In this document: positions 36,143 through 46,689 of the stretch, in pieces
Layout: every line of letters starts with the position of its first letter
How positions within the stretch are numbered: position 1 is the stretch's first letter
Origin: Chrysemys picta bellii
Taxonomy: Eukaryota; Chordata; Testudines; Emydidae
Length of the DNA stretch: 64,000 bases
Direction: 5' to 3'
Assembly: GCF_011386835.1 (NCBI RefSeq)
Contig: NC_088792.1
Coordinates: forward strand, 113,804,421 to 113,868,420
The notes under the pieces: model-generated
Told to the model about the DNA's origin: nothing
What the model saw: the letters and a program-made list of their open reading frames with translations, nothing else
Databases searched by the model: none
Position numbers and translations under genes: made by a program

Positions 36143-36361
36143 CTACTTCTTGTTCAGCCAATTGCTCAGACAAACAAGTTTGTTTACATTTACGGGAGAT
36201 AATGCTGCCCACTTCTTACTGACAGTGTCACCTGAAAGTGAGAACAGACATTCACATGGCACTTTTGTAGTCGGCATTGCAAAGTATTTATGTGCCAGAT
36301 ATGCTAAACATTCATATGCCCCTTCATGCTTTGGCCACCATTCCAGAGAACATGATTCCAT
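36143..36361 (-). pseudogene. hAT transposase C-terminal dimerisation domain, left copy
   Basis: This minus-strand frame reads EWWPKHEGAYECLAYLAHKY and then VPCECLFSLSGDTVSKKWAA, the hAT C-terminal dimerisation motif (W...YP/HEG...LA...VPCERLFS..G). It is the inverted partner of the plus-strand copy at 36796-37017 and differs at several residues, including R to C in the CERLFS motif. Only the C-terminus is present. Confidence 0.85.
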
Positions 36362-36565
36362 GCTGACGATGCTCGTTAAAAAATAATAAAATAATAAATT
36401 TGTGACTGAACTCCTTGGGGGAGAACTGTATGTTTCCTGCTCTGTTTTAACAGCATTCTGCCATATATTTCATGTTATAGCAGTCTCTGATGATGACCCA
36501 GCACATGTTGTTCATTTGCAGAACACTTTCATGGCAGAGCTGACAAACTCAAAGAAGGTACCAAT

Positions 36566-37017
36566 GTGAGATTTCTAAAGATATCTACAGCACTCAACCC
36601 AAGGTTTAAGAATCCGAAGTACGTTCCAAAATCTGAGAGGGACGGGGTGTGGAGCATGCTTTCAGAAGTCTTAAAAGAGCGACACTCCGATGCAGAAACT
36701 ACAGAACCCGAACCAACAAAAAAAAGAAAATCAACCTTCTGCTGGTCGCATCTGACTCGGATGATGAACATGAACATGCGTAGGTCCGCATTGCTTTGGA
36801 TCATTATCGAGCAGAACCCATCAACATGAATGCATATCCTCTGGAATGGTGGTGGAAGCATGAAGGGACATATGAATCTTTAGTGTATCTGGCACATAAA
36901 TACCTTGCAACGCCGACTACAACAGTGCCATGTGAACGCCTGTTCTCACTTTCAGGAGACAGTGTAAATAAGAAGTGGGCAGCATTATCTCCTGCAAACG
37001 TAAACAAATGTGTCTGA
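36566..37017 (+). pseudogene. hAT transposase C-terminal part, right copy, frameshifted
   Basis: The frame at 36566-36829 (KISTALNPRFKNPKYVPKSE, then ERHSDAETTEPEPTKKRK) is the region ahead of the dimerisation domain. A shift near 36800-36829 leads into 36796-37017, which carries NAYPLEWWWKHEGTYESL and TVPCERLFSLSGDSVNKKW. The DDE core and the BED zinc finger are missing. The polypeptide ends at a stop at 37015-37017. Confidence 0.85.
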
Positions 37018-37489
37018 GTGATTGGTTGAACAAGAATTAGGACTGAGTGGACTTTTAGGTTCTAAAGTTTTACATTTTTTTATTTTTGAATGCAGGTTTT
37101 TTTGTACATAATTCCACTTTTATAAGTTCAACTTTCATGATAAAGAGATTGCACTACAGTACTTGAAATGGGGGAATTGAAAAGACTTTCTTTTGTTTTT
37201 TACAATGCTAAGATTTGTAATAAAAATAAATATAACGTGAGTACCGTACACTGTGTTCTGTGTTGTAACTGAAATCAATATATTTGAAAATGTAGAAAAC
37301 ATCCAAAAATATTTAAATAAATGATATTATATTATTAACAGCGCCATTAATCGTAATTTTTTAATTGCGATTAATTTTTTTAATCGCTTGACAGCCCAAG
37401 TAATTTATGAAGCACTTCAGGCAGAGCAGAGAGCCTGATCTAACGTCATATGGAAAGAGCAGGGAGCAACACTATATTGTTAACCCAGA

Positions 37490-38640
37490 GGTCACAGAAT
37501 CAAAAAGCTATTGACAAACCTTGACAAATTAAGAGCATTTGTTTGAAATCAACAAGAGGAAATTAAATCAAGACAATTGCAAAGTACTACACTCAGGAAG
37601 AAAAAAATCAAATGCACAACTACAAAATGGGGAATAACTGGCTAGGCAATAGTACTGCTGAAAATGATTTGGGGTCATAGTGGATCACAAATTCAATACG
37701 AGTCAACAATGTGATGCAGTTGCAAAAAAAGTTAATAAGAACCTAAGAATGGCCATAGTGAGTCAGACCAATGGCCCATCTACCCCAGCATTCTGTCTTC
37801 CCACAGTGGTCAGTGCCAGATGCTTCAGAGGAAATGAATAAAACAAGGCAATTTATCAAGTAATCTATCCTCTGTCGTCCAGCCCCAGCTTCTGGCAATC
37901 AACGGTTTAGGTACCTTCAGAGCACGTACTTGCGCCCCTGACCATCTTGGCTAATAGTCATTGATGGACCTATCCTTCATGAACTTGTATCATTCTTTCT
38001 TTAATCCAGTTATACCTTTGGCCTTCACAATTGGGATGTATTAACAGTAGTATCATATGTAAGACAAACACTCAAGGTAATTGTTCTGCTCTACTTCGCA
38101 TGGGTGAGGCCTTAGGTGGGGTACTGTGTCCAGTTTAGGTATTACACTTTAAGAAAGATGCAGACAAACTGAAGAGTGTCCAGAGAAGAACAACAAAAAC
38201 AACAGCTTTATAAATCCTAACATATGAAGAAAGCTTAAAAAACCCGGGCATGTTTAGTCTTGAGTAAAGACTGAGGGGGGGAGGGGGGGGGGAAACCTGG
38301 TAACAGTCTTTAAATATATTACATGTTGTTATAAAGAGGATGACGATCAATTGCTCTCCGTGTTCACTGAGGTTGGATAAGAAGTAATGGGCTTAATCTG
38401 CAGCAAGGGAGATTTAGGTTAGATATTAGTTAAAACTCTCAAAAATTATAAGGGTAGTTAAGTTCTGGAGTAGCTTCCAAGAGAGAGGTTGTGGAATCCC
38501 CATTAATGGAGATTTTAAAGAATATTTTGGACAAACACCTGTGAAGGATAGTCTAGGTTTACTTGGTCCTGCGTCGGAGCTGGTGGCTGGACTTGATGAC
38601 CTCTTGTGGTCCCTTATAGCCCTATACTTCTATAATTCTA
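37490..38640 (+). mobile_element. CR1 LINE 3' part, interrupted by a second CR1
   Basis: Sense CR1 sequence runs 37490-37735 (RT C-terminal region, with GATTTGGGGTCATAGTGGATC) and resumes at about 38032 (GGTGAGGCCTTAGGTGGGGTACTGTGTCC). It ends at the CR1 3' terminus TTCTATAATTCTA at about 38627-38639. A G-run sits at 38273-38292. No open frame remains. Confidence 0.85.
37736..38031 (-). mobile_element. nested antisense CR1 3' end
   Basis: The plus strand reads AAGAACCTAAGAATGGCCAT, TCAGACCAATGGCCCATCTA, then CACAGTGGTCAGTGCCAGA and TTGATGGACCTATCC, the antisense 3' UTR of the same type of CR1 as at 7700. It sits within the sense CR1, so it inserted later. Confidence 0.88.
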
Positions 38641-38644
38641 GTTT

Positions 38645-39257
38645 AAAAGAAAAATATGTCTCCACTCCCTCACCCCCAACTGCCAACTATTCAAACTCAT
38701 CCTGGAATCTGAGAGAAGTTGGATTTTTTTCTCCGTGTGCATGACTATCCCTACTAAAAGATTTTTCAAGATAAGTTAGAACATAGATTTCATCTATGAT
38801 TGAATTCTTGTTTTTGCTCTCAAGGACACCTGTGTAATCTGAATTGTCATCAGTGGTTTTGCACAGATGTAACTGATTGGAATTTAGTAAACAATACTGT
38901 TTATTCAAAAGAAGGAATACAATCCAGCTTATTCCCTTTTAGCTGTGTTGGCTTTGTAGAGCTAACTGGAGTTAAGAAAACAAAAGAACAAAAAACTTCT
39001 AGTCATCAAAGTCAGCAGATACACCTTTGAAGACAAAAAGAAACAGATCTATTCAAAAAGAAGTCTCAATTTTTTTTTTACAATGTTTCTTTTCAGAGCA
39101 GAACATTGTCCTTAGTTTTGCTAGTCAGTAAAGACCGATAGATTCTTCTCCCACACATTCCCCATTCTACGTTTCTCTTAGCACCACATGTCATTTTCTA
39201 GACCTTCCGACTTATCCCTCCACAATACATAGGAAATCTAACCTTTCTAATCTGTCT
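38645..39257. other. no recognisable feature
   Basis: Non-coding. Short ORFs of 67-76 codons on both strands have no recognised similarity. Confidence 0.4.
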
Positions 39258-39265
39258 GTCTAAAC

Positions 39266-39541
39266 CAGGGGTAGGCAACCATAGCACTCACACTACTCGG
39301 ATCCTGGCCACCGGTAGGGGGTAGAGGGGCTCTGCATTTTAATTTAATTTTAAATGAAGCTTCTTAAACATTTTAAAAACCTTGTTTATTTTACATACAA
39401 CGATAGTTTAGTTATATACTATAGACTTATAGAAAGAGACCTTCTAAAAACATTAAAATGTATTACTGGCACGTGAAACCTTAAATCAGAGTGAATAAAT
39501 AAAGACTCGGCACACCACTTCTGAAAGGTTGCCGACCCCTG
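39266..39541. mobile_element. hAT MITE with perfect target duplication
   Basis: CAGGGGTAGGCAACC on the left and GGTTGCCGACCCCTG on the right are inverted ends. Both sides carry the 8-bp GTCTAAAC (39258-39265, 39542-39549). The interior of the 276-bp element is A/T-rich and non-coding. The ends resemble the GC-rich element at 19604, but the interior is unrelated. Confidence 0.95.
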
Positions 39542-39549
39542 GTCTAAAC

Positions 39550-42500
39550 ATTTAAAACCCGGATAATCTCCCACTTAACTACTGCAACCTTTTCCTCTCT
39601 GGTATCCCTATTATCAACATTGATCTCCTCCATCCAAAAAGTGGTTGCTAAAATGATCTTCCTCACCTGTCATTCTAGTTACCCTTCCTCATTTATTGCA
39701 TCAAGTTTAAATTTTATGTCTATGCCTTCAAGGCCCAATATAACTGCAGTTCAGCTCAGACCTTGTTTATTACTGTGTCAACATCCATAGCTCTACCTGT
39801 GAGACTTGTCTTACTGCCCCAGTTCTTCTGATTCTTTCCCCACAATTGTCTCTGTGCCCTTTTCCATGCTACCCTCTATACATGAAATATCCTCTTCATT
39901 CTGGGGCAACAAGCCCCTAGCAATTCTAATTTAAAACCAATCTAGAGCCTTGCTTTTTCCAAAGGCCCACAAGGAGAAAAGCAATAATTATTATAATAAA
40001 TACCGTGATTCCCTCCTTTCAGTTTCCAAAAACATACTATCTATTGTTTCTGTACTGTTTTAGGTTGTATCCATCTTGTGCTGTAAGTTCCTCACAGCAA
40101 GACCCACGCTCTAGTATGTGTGATATGACACCAAGCACACTTTTGGCCCTTGCCTGATGACACTGGAAGGAGAGCTATAATTTCAACTCTTCCTAAATAT
40201 CTATCTTGCTCATTTTACATTGTTTTTGTAGAACCTATATTTATGGCTCTGAGTTCCATCCCAAACTAAACAATTAGAAGTTCATTTCATCTAAGCAAAA
40301 GTCACAACATACCTTATTACTGACTTAAGTCCCCTCTAGAAATTAAAGGGAGGTGCATGGGACTGGCAAAATGAGACTACTAAATGTAGTTTTAGACAAT
40401 ACTTTCTGCAGTAACAGAAGACTTTTCTATTTGTTTTGATTGGATGAGGAAAAATACCTGATTTGTAGTAAACTTGTTTCCATGGAGACTTGACTGCTTG
40501 CATAATGCTTGCTTTATTTGACAACAGTAGGAGAGACTTCAGTGCTGCTAAGAATTTTGGTGCTTCAGTGCATGGTTCATTTAACCCTGTAGGAGCCACT
40601 TATTCAGTTTTGGGCATTCTGGTAGGTAAGGTTAAATCATGCAAACTTAGTAATAAAATAAGTCAAGAGGCGAGTTAAACTGATTTATAACCTTAGTGAT
40701 ATTTGGATTTAGTAAGATGGAATGTTAATGCTTAACACGTGAAAAGACTAATAGCAAAATGCTGAAGTTAGAAACTAAACAGCTTATAACAATTGCATAC
40801 TAAGTGTCTAGGATGATTCCAATTACTCACTTTTGTGAATAAAAATGAAATCTTCTCTTTCTATATTATAGGCAGAGATTTGAATTAATTTTTTGAAAAC
40901 CTGTGTAGTTTATCATTTGTTCATAATGGTTGGAAGGAACATTACAAACAGTACAATGAGGTATATCCATTTCTCTTTTAGTCATTCAGTTTGCCTGTTC
41001 ACACTTGTCTTGACAGAAAAACAACATGCTCTCCGTTTGCTGCCAGATACCAGGGCAAATCAACCTAAGATTGTCAGGGCTTTTTGTTTTTTTCATACAT
41101 ATATGTTTGAAACAGCTTGCTAACTAATTTAGTTGCAATTGTAACTGTGGAAGGACTGGGAATTGGAGCAGATTTTCTGAAAACAGTCACCTGGTCAATT
41201 TGAATGCCACATTCATCATTAACATTCTGCTGATACTGTTCATACGGTATAGTGGCTCACTACCTTTTTAACTTTCCTGGCTGAAGTGTTCACTTGGGAA
41301 AGAAAAGAAAACAAACAATTAACTTATGTTGTTAAAAATTGGGTGTGTCTTGTTTTTCCACTAACTTAAAAGGAAAACTTTATAATCATCAGCTTAATGT
41401 GGAGAATGGCTCCTCCCTTCCTTCCAACTTTAGTTGGGCCATCATGCTGTTATTGAGTATGTAGCTTGGAGCTATATTTTTCATAACTTTTGCCCAAAGG
41501 TCTAGTAGTCTGCAAGGTGATAAAACTCCTTTCTAAACCAGTAGATGAATTATCGGGAAGCAACACTTAATACAATGTAGGGGAAGCTTTCTTGGTGACA
41601 AAAAGCAAATCTGAACACAAGATCTAAAATGGTGAGCTTAGTCGACCAACAGATTGCCTTTGTTGACTACTGATTATGGAGGATCGACTTATCCAGATTG
41701 CTTGAAGAGGCAGCTGAAGGAAAGGAGAGGTTTACTTAAAAAATCTTACATGCATCCCTGTTAGGAAAAAGATTCTTTGCCTCTTCTAAGGTCTGGTGGG
41801 AAAACTGAACAGCACTTCACATATGGTATAAAGAGGCACATGATGTGTTAACTTCCTAAGTCTTTTTACAGAGGACCACTAACCTCTTCTAGTCAGGAAG
41901 GTAAGAAAATAGATACTCAAAAGCAATTGTTGGCATTGAACTATATGCTTGTGTTAGCAAATATCAGTATAATAATTTCTGGTTCTCTCTATAATTTGGA
42001 TTATAATCTCTCTCTAACCCAGAGCAACAGGATTGGTTTTTTTGGGGGGTGGGGAGGGCTGGGCTATTTGGTTTTTGTTTTGCACCTTTGGACTCATGTC
42101 ATACTTGTATCACTAGAGATCTTTTATTAATTTCCTTTAGAATTCTATGCTGATTTTTAATCCTGTTGAGGTAGTTCCCAGAAGTCTAATTAGAATGAGG
42201 GCCCCATTGTGCAAAGTGTTATATAAGCACGAGACAGGTTCCATGCCCTAATTTATGATGAGATATGACAAGTGAGTGAAACAATAAGAGAAACTGGAGG
42301 GTTATTGCAATAAGAATGTGACTTCACTGGCTAGATATAGTATGTGCACAAGTTAATGGTTCCAAATCACAAGCTCTATTATTAATAAATAAAGATCCTC
42401 CACAATGGAGTTCTGCCAGTATTTAAGAACTATACAATTAACCAATGTATACTGAAAAATATTAAAAACAGGTTCATGCTCAGACAAGATAAGCAGACAA

Positions 42501-42706
42501 TATTAGTGTATTTCTTGACAGACTGTACAAAAAATGTGATTAAATAATAATTTTATTATAGACTGATATCACAAAGAGGGTCTTCAAAAAGTTCACAACA
42601 AATTCCACAAAAATAAAAAGGCAAGTGATGGGATTTAACACATTTTAAATGAAACTGGAGAAGACCATGAAATCCTTCATCTGAAATAGAGCATTCTGGG
42701 GGTATA
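39550..42706. other. no recognisable feature
   Basis: About 3.1 kb of intron-like sequence; no exon, RNA gene or bounded element supported. Confidence 0.45.
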
Positions 42707-42871
42707 CAGGGGTTGCCACCTCTAAGGTACAAAAGTCTGGTATACATAAGATGATGCTGAACCCATCAAACTGGACAGCTGGCAGTGTGTACTGAGCACC
42801 TTTAAAGATTTCCCAGGATAACTCTCTCAAAAAAGGGATGATCCTGGGAAAACCTGGACAGGCAACCCTAG
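42707..42871. mobile_element. possible hAT MITE (AGGGTTGCC ends)
   Basis: CAGGGGTTGCCACC on the left and GGACAGGCAACCCTA on the right are imperfect inverted ends enclosing about 165 bp. The expected 8-bp duplication is not clear (GGGTATAC versus AGGTCCAT), so this may be an old or truncated copy. Confidence 0.45.
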
Positions 42872-43299
42872 GTCCATATAGACAAGAAAATGAAGAAATT
42901 AATATTGTACAGTGTTTCAAATTTCAGGTCTGCTATCATTACTAACTTTAGCAAAGTTAGTTCTTTTAGGTGTTTTTTTAGCATGTTTTAAAGAATTAGC
43001 ATAGTAATTTTTCCAAAGAACATGAAGCATTTTTTAAAATACCCAGGGGCTACAATGCTGCTATTTATATTGTCCACTTAGCATAAGTGCCAAATTTTAG
43101 ACGAGGGAAGTCGGTGGGAACAGAATCAGCTCAACAGAGTTGTTTTCTTCCCACTGTTTAAGGAATCAGTGGACACTGCTCACCGAGCCGGATGGGAGGA
43201 GACGACCAAGAGGATGAGCTTTACCCGCTCCAGCTGCAAGTACTGGAGTCTGCTCCAACGCCTTGGAGCAGCGCAGCAGCCACGTGGACTCTGGTGACC

Positions 43300-43746
43300 C
43301 TCAGTGACACCCAGTCAGGTAGCCAGACACCTACCTAAAATGGCCAGAGCATCTTTGGAGAAACAGGTGCGAAGACAAGTGAGGAACGAAGGGTTTGTGT
43401 TTAAACGTGTACACCAGATCAGAAGCTGCTCAGAATCATTCACTGTAACAGAGCTGGAACAGACACTAGGTCAAGCATCAAGTGTGGAACAGCTGCGGGC
43501 TATGACAACATATCTCCAGAATTCTTGAAAAACGTTGGTCCCCGTGCTTGGCTTTGGCTTGTGAAATTCTTCATTAGGGTCATCAGTGAAGGCAGGCTAC
43601 CAAAGATATGGCTCACTGCAAAAGTCATTGGCTTCCTAAAGCAAGGAAAAGATCCAACTCAAGCATCAAGCTGTCGTCCCATATCATTATTGTCGGTGTG
43701 CTTCAAGGCACTGGAGTGCTTGGTCCTACAGCACAGTGCATATTAT
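43300..43746 (+). pseudogene. non-LTR reverse transcriptase, fingers region
   Basis: The plus-strand frames 43304-43528 and 43525-43779 code for a LINE RT N-terminal region: VGPRAWLWLVKFFIRVISEG, then VIGFLKQGKDPTQ and CRPISLLSV (the YRPISLL motif with Y changed to C). The usual GYDNISPEFLKNL-type phrase preceding it can be seen at about 43501-43528 across the frame break. The sequence stops at 43746, where the DNA transposon begins. The clade is not CR1; a jockey-like or related LINE is likely. Confidence 0.75.
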
Positions 43747-44255
43747 CACTGCTCTACAGCCAAAATGCTTCTGAAATAAATGTAGTCAAACTTTACTAAT
43801 TCTGGGTCACTGAGAACAAAAATGATGCTTAAAATTGTTGATTGGCTCTAGTTTTCAAGATATGCTATTGGGTCAGTATATACGACCCTTGACTTGGGAA
43901 TGGCGGAAGATAAGTGAGTTATAAAGGGAAGGGATCTCAATTTAACCCAGAAATGACTAAAATACATCTTTGACTGGTCTATGAATAAATCTATGACTGG
44001 GTTTGGACAGTACTTGCTTTTTAGGTAAAACAATGAATGATGCAATCTGAAACTGGTATTGCGTCACACATGGTATGAATTGCATCATGTTATTCCTAGA
44101 AGTCATGGATGATGCAATCAGAACGAAGCTTACATCACTCTGCTGAACAAATTGCCCTATATCAGCTCTAGAAATCATACAGTGTCGTGCTCTCTTATTT
44201 GTCAGTGTTTGATTTTGCAAAGGGACACATTTCTGTTTAGCCAAAGTGAGCAGAG

Positions 44256-45944
44256 ATGCCTCATACTTGTGTGAACAGTGCAGATAACTTCTGCTATGTT
44301 TGTGGTGAAGTGACTTTTGCATCACAAAAGCGCAGTATAACCACTATGGTTAAGAAAGCCTATCACCTTTATTTTGGCTGCAAAACTGGAGATCAGGACA
44401 AGAGGTGGGCCCCACACATATGCTGCAACACTTGTGCAACAAATCTTCGCCAGTGGTTGAACAGGAAAAGGAAATCTATGCCTTTTGCAGTGCCAATGAT
44501 TTGGAGAGAGCCAACAAATCATACCAACAATTGTTACTTCTGCATGGTGCCTCCAGTTGGGAAAGGTGTGTCAAAGAAGAAAAAGTGGACTGTGCATTAT
44601 CCAAACATTCCATCAGCTATACGCCCAGTACCCCACGGAGAAGGACTGCCGGTTCCTGATGCACCAGAATCATTCTCACTTGAGTCAGACGAGGAAGAGG
44701 AAGAGGATGAAACTTCTGGTCCTGAACCATCAATGTCACAGGACCCACATTTTCTCCCATCCTCCTCCTCTGAACCACACCTCATTACACAAGGTGAACT
44801 GAATGACCTTGTCAGGGATTTGGAACTACCCAAGAGTAAGGCAGAGCTGTTGGGCTCCAGACTACAGCAGTGGAATCTCCTGGCAGGTGATGTTAGGGTT
44901 TCCATGTTCCGTGACCGTCAAAAGGATCTTGTCCCATTCTTCTTCATGGAAGGTGATCTTGTTGCCTGCAACAACATCAATGGTGTGATGGCAGCCCTCA
45001 ACATCGTTCACGATCCAGATGAGTGGAGACTGTTCATTGATTCATCGAATACGAGTCTTAAAGCTGTTTTACGGCATAATGGCAATGTTTTGCCATCAAT
45101 TCCAGTTGATCATGCAGTCCATATGAAGGAAACCTATGACAACATGAAACAACTTTTGAGGTGCATAAACTATGACCAACATCAGTGGCAGCTTTGTGGC
45201 GATTTGAAGGTTGTTGCTCTCTTGCTTGGTCTGCAGACTGGATACACAAAGTACTGCTGTTTTCTCTGCGAATGGGATAGTCGTGCAAGAGATTCCCACT
45301 ACATCAAGAAAGATTGGCCACTCCGACAGTCATTGGAGCCTGGGAGGAAAAGTGTTCAGCATCCACCACTTGTTGAATCAAGGAAAATTTTGTTACCACC
45401 CTTACACATCAAGCTGGGTCTGATGAAGAACTTTGTCAAGGCCATTGACAAAACACAAGCAGCTTTCAAGTACCTCCGTGGAAAATTTCCAAGGTTAAGT
45501 GAAGCTAAGATAAAGGAAGGTGTCTTTGTTGGTCCTCAGATTCGTGAACTTCTTCGAGATGATGCATTTGACCATGCACTGCGTGGCAAGGAAAAGACGG
45601 CATGGAAAGCCTTCCAGTTAGTGGCAATAAATTTTCTCGGAAACAACAAGGCAGACAACTACAGGTTGTTGGTGGAAAACCTCCTCAAGGCATACAAAAG
45701 CCTTGGTTGCAACATGTCACTAAAGATACATTTTTTGCACTCTCATCTAGATTTTTTTCCACCGAACTGCGGAGCAGTGAGCGACGAGCATGGCGAGCGA
45801 TTTCACCAGGACATTGCAACAATGGAGAAACTCTATCAGGGCAAATGGAGCCCATCAATGCTTGCATACTATTGCTGGACAGTGACAAGAGATGCTCCAT
45901 TTAATGAATACAAGAGAAGCCAAGAAGCACCGAGTAGACACTGA
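44256..45944 (+). CDS. intact transposase-like protein, 562 aa, candidate DDE enzyme
   Basis: This single open frame has no stop or frameshift and starts at the first ATG after the left TIR region (GCAGAGATGC context). The N-terminus has paired cysteines suited to zinc binding (C13-x2-C16, C57-x2-C60, C93-x2-C96). The region 110-140 holds HYPNIPSAIRPVPHGEGLPV, followed by an acidic, serine-rich linker (143-175). The core offers candidate catalytic acids at D262 (LFIDSSNTSLKAVL), D316 (CGDLKVVALLLGL) and E511 or E514 (SDEHGERFHQDI). Between the second D and the E lie C335-x2-C338, L-x-H384 (PPLHIKLGLM) and H492/H495/H497 (IHFLHSHLDF), a CxxC...H...HxxH pattern like that described for RAG1/Transib and CMC transposases. 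Similar proteins occur in many copies in animals, from memory. Assignment of the triad is my inference. Confidence 0.8.
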   Translation: MPHTCVNSADNFCYVCGEVTFASQKRSITTMVKKAYHLYFGCKTGDQDKRWAPHICCNTCATNLRQWLNRKRKSMPFAVPMIWREPTNHTNNCYFCMVPPVGKGVSKKKKWTVHYPNIPSAIRPVPHGEGLPVPDAPESFSLESDEEEEEDETSGPEPSMSQDPHFLPSSSSEPHLITQGELNDLVRDLELPKSKAELLGSRLQQWNLLAGDVRVSMFRDRQKDLVPFFFMEGDLVACNNINGVMAALNIVHDPDEWRLFIDSSNTSLKAVLRHNGNVLPSIPVDHAVHMKETYDNMKQLLRCINYDQHQWQLCGDLKVVALLLGLQTGYTKYCCFLCEWDSRARDSHYIKKDWPLRQSLEPGRKSVQHPPLVESRKILLPPLHIKLGLMKNFVKAIDKTQAAFKYLRGKFPRLSEAKIKEGVFVGPQIRELLRDDAFDHALRGKEKTAWKAFQLVAINFLGNNKADNYRLLVENLLKAYKSLGCNMSLKIHFLHSHLDFFPPNCGAVSDEHGERFHQDIATMEKLYQGKWSPSMLAYYCWTVTRDAPFNEYKRSQEAPSRH

Positions 45945-45990
45945 ATAGGACTAAACTATGTACATAATACTTTTTTGCCTTTTGTTTCAT

Positions 45991-45996
45991 AATAAA
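45991..45996 (+). other. polyadenylation signal of the transposase gene
   Basis: AATAAA lies 47 bp after the stop codon of the 562-codon frame, and a T-rich stretch follows. It is suitably placed to end the transposon's transcript. Confidence 0.7.
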
Positions 45997-46329
45997 TGTT
46001 ATTTATATAACCCTTTTGCTGATTTTTAAAGTGTTACATAAACAGGACAGGTGAAATATCATCATGTAAAGCAACCATAAACACATGAAAAGACCTAGGT
46101 TTACAATTTATGATTAAAACTCTACTATCTACACAATATACATAAACATAAAATGTAAAAACTTAAATATCTTAGAAACAGTAGCCAGTTGTTTTAATTG
46201 TCATATTTGAATTCAGCACATCAAAATACATAATAAATAGCACATTTTATCTCTGAAGCAGACGACTTCTCAAAAATTGTAGACCAGTGTAATTCCTTCC
46301 AATGCTTGCTTCCCACCCCACTTTCCTTC

Positions 46330-46685
46330 CCAGTCCCTTTTCAGAGACCCACTTCATGAAGTGAATTCCTTACTTCAGCTAGGAGCCATGGAAGAAGTGC
46401 TGCTACTTACTCATCCCCAGAAGAGAGGAGGGATTGCATCCCATCCTGTACTTGAGGCAGCTAAATAAATTCACATACCAATTCATATTCGAAATGGTGA
46501 TCTCGCTCTCCCAACCAGGGATGGTTTTAAAAACTGGGAATTTATTAAAGTTGATATGCAAAAAACCCCAAACAAGTTAAGTTTTGCACAAGGTCCACAC
46601 CAGTTCAGTCTCATGAGAGCACTCCCTCTTGGTCCCACTGTTTGCTTCTCCATTGTGTTTCTTTGGACTCCAAATCCTTAAAGGG
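46330..46685 (+). pseudogene. DIRS reverse transcriptase, first part
   Basis: Broken plus-strand frames read HEVNSLLQLGAMEEV, then LRQLNKFTYQFIFEMV, and a later PLFASPLCF in place of the usual LPFGLSSAP-type motif. This is the order of the DIRS/Gypsy RT fingers and palm. The rest continues at 48291 beyond the Gypsy insert. Confidence 0.65.
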
Positions 46686-46689
46686 CCAG

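Larger units (their letters stand above)
35764..37399. mobile_element. hAT element with inverted duplicated transposase ends
   Basis: The termini are TAGGGCTATTGA on the left and, read inward from the right, TTGGGCTGTCAAGCGATTAA. The flanks GTAATTCA (35756-35763) and GTAATTTA (37400-37407) are an 8-bp duplication with one difference, as expected of an old hAT insertion. The outer 600 bp of each side are inverted copies of the transposase 3' end plus terminal region, so the element has a large palindromic architecture instead of a single gene. It encodes no complete transposase. Confidence 0.8.
43747..46289 (+). mobile_element. autonomous-looking DNA transposon, CACTG ends
   Basis: CACTGCTCTACA at 43747 and its inverse TGTAGACCAGTG ending at 46289 delimit 2.54 kb. 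Imperfect inverted similarity continues inward for about 115 bp (for example GGCTCTAGTTTTCAAGATAT versus GGCTACTGTTTCTAAGATAT), ending before the ORF on the left and after it on the right. The flanks TTAT and TAAT differ at one of four bases, so a 3-4-bp duplication is possible but unproven. CACTG ends, long diverged TIRs and the protein's motif order suggest the CACTA/Mirage/Chapaev (CMC) group, but this is an inference. Confidence 0.7.

Noticed and set aside
44322..45900. Other-frame ORFs within the transposase gene
   Set aside because: They are shadows of the 562-codon frame, shorter and without motifs.
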